From Verrucomicrobiia bacterium (GTDB lineage: Bacteria; Zixibacteria; MSB-5A5; DSPP01): DNA of 45,579 nucleotides. The stretch is from contig DATLYY010000058.1 in assembly GCA_035574275.1 (NCBI GenBank), forward strand, positions 1-45,579. Direction: 5' to 3'. The notes under the pieces were generated by a model. The model saw nothing but the letters and a program-made list of their open reading frames with translations, had not been told where the DNA came from and made no database searches. Shown in pieces: positions 40,459-45,579 of the stretch. The number at the start of each line of letters is the position of its first letter. The first letter of the stretch is position 1. The translations under genes and the position numbers were made by a program.

Positions 40459-41733
40459 CTACGCTGATGACTTCGGCTGGGGCAAAACCTTGGTGACCCG
40501 CACGAGCTGAATACGCTGGCCGGAGACCTTTTCCACCGTGAATTCCAGCCCGTTGGAGCTAACCTTTTGCCCGACGGTCGGTAGCGTGCCGACCAATGCG
40601 TATATCAGACCGCCGACCGTGTCAAATTCCTCTTCCGGCAACCGGGAGGAGATGGCCTCCGCCAGGTTGGCCAGGGAAACCGTTGGCAAAACCAAGTATT
40701 CGAGTTCGGAGATTTTTTCGATTTCCTTCTTCTCCGGTGTTTCCGCCTCCTGCCGAATGTCGCCGACGATGGCCTCCAGTATGTCCTCCAGACAAATCAT
40801 TCCGGCCGTGCCGCCGTACTGATCCACTACGACGGCCAGATGATTTTTCATGTTTTTGAGTTCCAGCAAAAGCTCGTCCAACATCTTGGTTTCCGGCACA
40901 AAGTAGGCCGGGCGGGCGATTTTTTCCAAATCCGGTTTTTCACCGAGTGTAAGGGAGGCCAGCAGATCCTTGGCATAGAGAATGCCGGTCACCTCGTCGA
41001 TGGTTTTGCGGCAGAGCGGAAAGCGGGCGTGGCCGGTTTCCTTGATTTTCTTTTTGATTTCCTCCAGCCCTTCGTCCACCTCCACCCAGGTGATGTTGAT
41101 GCGCGGCACCATTACTTCCTTCACCTCTGTGGTGTCCAGCCGAAAGATTTTCTGAATCATTTCCTTCTCTTCCCTTTCAACCACCAATTCCCCCATCCCG
41201 GCCGATTCCGCCAAGGACTCGATCGCCCGCTCTACCAGCTCCTCTTTTTTCTCCTCCAGCTCCTCCGGTGTGGACTTGAGCCGCGCCTGGTACGGTTTGA
41301 GCAGAATCAGAAAAGGGGAGAAGAGCACGCGCAAAAACCAGACCAGCCACAGATAGCGCAAAAGCGGGCTTTTTCCCGGCTCCTCCGGCAAATAACGGGG
41401 CAGGGCCTCGCCGAAGAAAACGAAGCCCAAAAAAGTGATGGATAAAAGAATGGCCAAGGTCAAAACCGGCTGGGCCGGTTGGGCCGAGGCGGTTATCCCG
41501 AAGGCAAAAACGGTCGCCAAAACCAAGGCGAGCGAACGGGCCAAGGTAAGCACGAACAAAGTCGCCTGCGGGTTTTTCAAAATCGTTTCCAGCCGGGCTT
41601 TGCGGAAAGGGGAGAGGGGAGCGGCCGCTTCCTTCAACTCCTCCGAATCCCGGAAAAGCTCCAAACTGGCGCGCGAAATTACGTAGGCAAGCCCCCAAAG
41701 GAAAAACCAAAGCAAAGCGGCCCAAATCAGCAT
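40459..41733 (-). CDS. CNNM/CorC-type transporter-associated protein (hemolysin C family)
   Basis: 424 residues. Residues about 1-180 form the membrane DUF21/CNNM part with three or four helices. Residues about 205-330 are a CBS pair (VKEVMVPRINITWVEVDE, GHARFPLCRKTIDEVTGILYAKDLL, HLAVVVDQYGGTAGMICLEDILEAIVGDI). Residues about 340-420 are the CorC/HlyC domain (PTVSLANLAEAISSRLPEEEFDTVGGLIYALVGTLPTVGQKV). The family is linked to Mg2+ or other cation homeostasis. It overlaps ybeY by 7 bases, the standard phoH-ybeY-corC neighbourhood. Confidence 0.93.
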   Translation of the reverse strand: MLIWAALLWFFLWGLAYVISRASLELFRDSEELKEAAAPLSPFRKARLETILKNPQATLFVLTLARSLALVLATVFAFGITASAQPAQPVLTLAILLSITFLGFVFFGEALPRYLPEEPGKSPLLRYLWLVWFLRVLFSPFLILLKPYQARLKSTPEELEEKKEELVERAIESLAESAGMGELVVEREEKEMIQKIFRLDTTEVKEVMVPRINITWVEVDEGLEEIKKKIKETGHARFPLCRKTIDEVTGILYAKDLLASLTLGEKPDLEKIARPAYFVPETKMLDELLLELKNMKNHLAVVVDQYGGTAGMICLEDILEAIVGDIRQEAETPEKKEIEKISELEYLVLPTVSLANLAEAISSRLPEEEFDTVGGLIYALVGTLPTVGQKVSSNGLEFTVEKVSGQRIQLVRVTKVLPQPKSSA

Positions 41734-42174
41734 TTTCCCCCCCGGCTGGAGGCCGCTCCAAATCCCTTCAGGTATTTTTCTTCCCGGGCAAACATTTCGT
41801 TTCTCTCTTCAACGGTTTGGTGGCCGTATCCCAAGAGATGCAAAAATCCGTGCGCGGCAAGACGCAAGATTTCCCCCCCGGCCTTGTTGCCAAAAAGCGG
41901 CGCCTGCCGCTTGGCTTGGGGAACGGAAATGTAAATTTCCCCCTCCATTTTTTTGCCGTTCGCTTCGATGGGAAAGGAGAGCACATCTGTAGTTTTGTCC
42001 TTTCCCCGATAGCGCCGGTTCAATTGCCTCATCCTCGCATCGCCGATGAAAATCAAATTTGCATTCAAACTTTTTCTCTCGCTTTTGATGATTCGGTTGG
42101 ATAGCGCGAGGATATTCTTTTTCAAGCCGGCTGAAAGACGGTAACGCCCGCTGAAAATCGAAACGGGCGGGCGC

Positions 42175-42203
<29 letters not shown>
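41727..42203 (-). CDS. ybeY: Endoribonuclease YbeY (rRNA maturation)
   Basis: 158 residues. YbeY processes the 16S rRNA 3' end and takes part in ribosome quality control. The metal motif is HGFLHLLGYGH: H118, H122 and H128 are kept, but the usual aspartate of GYDH is G127. Earlier signatures LNRRYRGKDKTTDVLSFP are intact. The start overlaps phoH by 29 bases; a second ATG three codons later is possible. Confidence 0.94.
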
Positions 42204-43136
<933 letters not shown>

Positions 43137-43137
<1 letters not shown>

Positions 43138-45008
43138 TATTTCTTGCCCTTCGAGTTCTCCTCGTCCAAAAGCCGGATGCCCAATTCTTCCAACTGCCGC
43201 GGGTCCACTTCCGCCGGCGAGCCGTCCATCAGGGATTGTCCCGCGGAGGTTTTGGGGAAGGCAATCACGTCCCGGATGTTGTCCGAGCCGACCAGCAAGG
43301 CGACAATCCGGTCAAACCCCGGCGCAATGCCGCCGTGGGGCGGCGCGCCGTATTCCAACGCCCGGAGCAGAAACCCGAACATCCGCTCGGCCCGTTCCTT
43401 GTTGATGCCCAAAATCGCCAGCACTTTTTCCTGAATGCTGCGCTTGTGGATTCGGATGCCGCCGGAGGCGATTTCCGAACCATTCAAAACCAAATCATAC
43501 TGGTATCCCCGGATGTGTCCCCAAGGATGGGCCGGGTCGCCAAGTGGGAGGGGGGTTGTGAACCCTTCGTCCAGCTTGGCTAAATCCTCCTCATACGGGC
43601 AGGTGACAATGTTGTGCATGGCGTCAAAGCGGTTTTCACCCGCGTTGTATTCAAAAACCGGAAACTCGTACACCCAGAGATGGTTCCACTTGTTTTCAGG
43701 AATCACTTTAAACTTTTTGGCCAAGTCGTTGCGCAACCGGCCCAAAACGGTGCAGGCGGTCTCCCAGCGGTCGGCCACGATGAAAGAAATATGGCCTTCC
43801 TTAAGTCCAAGCAGAGAAACCAATTCCTTCTTTTCCTCCTCCTTGAAAAACTTGAGGAGGGGGGACTTCAATTCGCCTGCTTCATTAATGAAATTCGCCA
43901 ACCCCTTGGCTCCATACTGCTTGGCCTGGTCTTCCAACAAATCGAGTTGGCTCCGCGTAAACTCCGGCGGCTTGGGAATCGTCAACGCCTTGATGGCGCC
44001 GCCCTTTTTTGCAGTTTCGGAAAAGACCTTGAAGCCCGTTTTGGCGCCGAAGGCAGTCAAATCCACCAGTTCCCAGTCAAAACGGGTGTCCGGTTTGTCC
44101 GTCCCATAGCGGTTCATCGCCTCGCGATAAGTCAAACGGGGAAAGGGGAGGGTTATTCCCAACTTCAAGGTATCCTTGAAAACGGCGGCCATCATCCCCT
44201 CGATCACCTCCCAGACGTCCTCCTGCGTCACAAAGGCCATCTCCATATCAATCTGGGTGAATTCCGGCTGGCGGTCGGCGCGCAGGTCCTCATCCCGCAA
44301 ACAGCGGGCAAGCTGAAAATAGCGGTCGAAGCCGGAAATCATCAAAATCTGCTTCAGAAGCTGCGGCGACTGGGGCAGGGCGTAAAATTTCCCCCGGTTG
44401 GTCCGCGAAGGCACGATGTAATCCCGGGCCCCTTCCGGCGTGGAGCGCATCAGAAGCGGCGTTTCGATTTCGTAAAACCCGCGGGAATGCAGGTAATTCC
44501 GCACGGACAAGGCGGCGATGTGGCGCACCCGGAATTTTTCCTGCATCGTGGGGCGGCGCAAATCCAAAAAGCGATAAAAAAGCCGCACATCCTCGGAAGC
44601 GCCGGTCTCGTCTGAAATCTCAAACGGCGGGGTTTTGGATTCGTTCAAAATCTCCACCCCCTCGGCCAGCACCTCGATTTCGCCGGTCGAGAGTTTGGGA
44701 TTCTCCATCCCCTTCGGCCTTGCTTCAACCTTTCCTTTAACCGACACCACCCATTCGCTTCTTAGGGAATGCGCTTTTGCCATAATCTCGGCGCTGACGA
44801 CATCCGGCTTAAAGACCACCTGCGTCACCCCATACCGATCGCGCAAATCGATAAAAATCACACCGCCGTGGTCGCGCGCCACGGAGACCCAGCCGTTCAA
44901 AATCGCGGTCTGTCCGATATTGTTTTTGGCCAGCTCGCCGCAGGTGTGGGTGCGTTTCAATTCCCGAAAGAGCTTGATTTTTAACTGTTCCGCCGTTGCT
45001 GTCTCCAT
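43137..45008 (-). CDS. aspS: Aspartyl-tRNA synthetase, bacterial type
   Basis: 623 residues, full bacterial size. Anticodon-binding OB domain (HTCGELAKNNIGQTAILNGWVSVARDHGGVIFIDLRDRYG), class II core with motif 2 LRDEDLRADRQPEFTQIDME and motif 3 GGIAPGFDRIVALL, and an inserted GAD domain near residues 310-420 that marks bacterial AspRS. It charges tRNA-Asp; whether it also charges tRNA-Asn cannot be judged here, as no Gat genes are in view. First gene of aspS-phoH-ybeY-corC. Confidence 0.97.
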
Positions 45009-45080
45009 ACGCTCCGAGTCGTTAAATGGTTAAATGGCCGTGGGGGGTTAATTAAGGCGCCCCAAGGCGCAAAGATTTAC

Positions 45081-45108
45081 ATTATCGCGAGAACTCATTC
45101 CCCCTCAA
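45081..45108 (-). promoter_or_regulatory. Predicted promoter of aspS operon
   Basis: Minus strand TTGAGG (45108-45103), 16-base spacer, GATAAT (45086-45081). The start would be near 45074, about 65 bases before the ATG; a small GCGCC-TTGG-GGCGC hairpin lies in this leader without a T run. Confidence 0.5.
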
Positions 45109-45109
45109 C

Positions 45110-45125
45110 TTAATTATCGGCAAAG
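45110..45125 (-). promoter_or_regulatory. 16-bp motif next to the aspS promoter
   Basis: CTTTGCCGATAATTAA, identical to 34021-34006 and here directly before the predicted -35 box. Its position would suit an activator site or an AT-rich upstream element. Confidence 0.5.
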
Positions 45126-45271
45126 GAAAGGTCAAACGCCAACGGGGCAATGTGGGGAAATGGGGATTGCAAAAACGGTGGGAATTTTGTTGTGAATTTG
45201 GAAAAATGGGCAAAAAAAGGGGGTGTAATTTTTGAACGCCTGCAAATTCGGGGGGATTTTGCAGGGGAAAA

Positions 45272-45306
45272 TGCAACCTCCCCTTAATCCCCTCCTTCGT
45301 AAGGAG
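45272..45306 (+). repeat. 35-bp intergenic repeat, copy 1
   Basis: Begins TGCAACCTCCCCTTAATCCC and ends in CTCCTTCGTAAGGAG. The right part is a hairpin CCCCTCCTT-CGT-AAGGAGGGG (45289-45309). Copy 2 is at 45545-45579. Confidence 0.85.
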
Positions 45307-45316
45307 GGGACAGGAT

Positions 45317-45338
45317 GGGCAGACACATGGGTCTGCCC
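45317..45338. repeat. Inverted repeat GGGCAGAC/GTCTGCCC
   Basis: Eight perfect base pairs around ACATGG. It lies just after copy 1 of the 35-bp repeat and belongs to the same hairpin cluster. Confidence 0.75.
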
Positions 45339-45358
45339 CTACGAATTCAGGGAAGGGA

Positions 45359-45388
45359 GGGGCGGAGCGTACGCCTCCGCCCCTTTTT
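45359..45388 (+). terminator. Strong intrinsic-terminator-like hairpin
   Basis: GGGGCGGAG (45359-45367), loop CGTACGC, CTCCGCCCC (45375-45383), then five T. No plus-strand gene precedes it within the window, so it may be part of the repeat cluster rather than a working terminator. Confidence 0.6.
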
Positions 45389-45544
45389 CCTTTCCTTTGT
45401 GTCCTCTTTGGCTACCCGAGGTCGGGGGCTCTGGGTCGGCGGGATTTGGGCGGCATGTGAAGGGGAGGCGCCACCTTCCCTTCAGCTCTATTGGGTTGGC
45501 TGCCTTCAAAGAGGCAGCTGCCCTTGTGCTACATTCCGGCTTAG
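45389..45544. other. Non-coding stretch inside the repeat cluster
   Basis: No convincing gene. It has two further imperfect hairpins, TGAAGGGGAGG/CCTTCCCTTCA around 45458-45483 and GGCTGCC/GGCAGC around 45498-45520. The open frame through it (45315-45560) has no ribosome binding site and reads through the repeats. Confidence 0.5.
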
Positions 45545-45579
45545 TGCAACCTCCCCTTAATCCCCTCCTTCGTAAGGAG
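45545..45579 (+). repeat. 35-bp intergenic repeat, copy 2 (cut by window end)
   Basis: Exact match to 45272-45306 up to the last base of the window; the match probably continues beyond. Confidence 0.85.

Noticed and set aside
45315-45560. 81-codon plus-strand open frame at the window end
   Set aside because: Consists of repeat and hairpin sequence, no ribosome binding site.

Overview
The window reads as chromosomal DNA of a Gram-negative bacterium. It encodes outer-membrane barrels, a three-part RND efflux pump and lipoproteins. The GC-rich ribosomal block and the repeat-bearing tail look like an uncultivated lineage around the FCB superphylum (Zixibacteria-like), but that placement is inference from gene style and was not tested.

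Layout. 1-15939: the end of tuf followed by one uninterrupted str/S10/spc/alpha superoperon in the classical order, rpsJ to rplQ, including secY, adk, map, infA and a 37-codon rpmJ. Many neighbours overlap at stop/start codons. Several proteins (S19, L22, S3, L5, L17) carry unusual low-complexity tails. 15959-20058: on the same strand, with no visible terminator, follow a one-helix membrane protein and a nucleoside salvage set (deoB, cdd, deoC, pdp). Together these convert pyrimidine (deoxy)nucleosides to base plus central-carbon intermediates. 20063-27561: a heavy-metal region, with an outer-membrane barrel divergent from a CusC-like / multi-HMBD lipoprotein / CusB / CusA operon and a perfect 18-bp palindrome between them.

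27630-28250: two divergent tRNA genes, each with its own promoter. Immediately after tRNA-Ser(GCU) lies a 363-bp segment carrying a GIY-YIG nuclease gene. It is closed by an exact 18-bp copy of the tRNA 3' end, and its two termini have matching inverted motifs around stem-loops. This is the best candidate for a little-described genetic element in the window. 28294-31864: a secreted protein of unknown function, a soluble Ser/Thr kinase with TolB-like and TPR regions, and a small CDGSH iron-sulfur protein ending in a bidirectional terminator. 31881-33936: a minus-strand pair, an integral membrane protein and a vWA lipoprotein.

34061-38416: typA/bipA, whose promoter is followed at once by an intrinsic terminator; small outer-membrane barrels; and a secreted TolB-like propeller protein preceded by a perfect FNR-type box at -41.5 of a predicted start. 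38465-40066: a minus-strand CPBP protease / Cdd1 helix-hairpin-helix / two-helix membrane protein operon. 40305-40397: tRNA-Ser(UGA). 40459-45008: the minus-strand housekeeping operon aspS-phoH-ybeY-corC. 45009-45579: non-coding, with the aspS promoter, a 16-bp motif shared with another promoter region, and a cluster of hairpin repeats including a 35-bp direct repeat.
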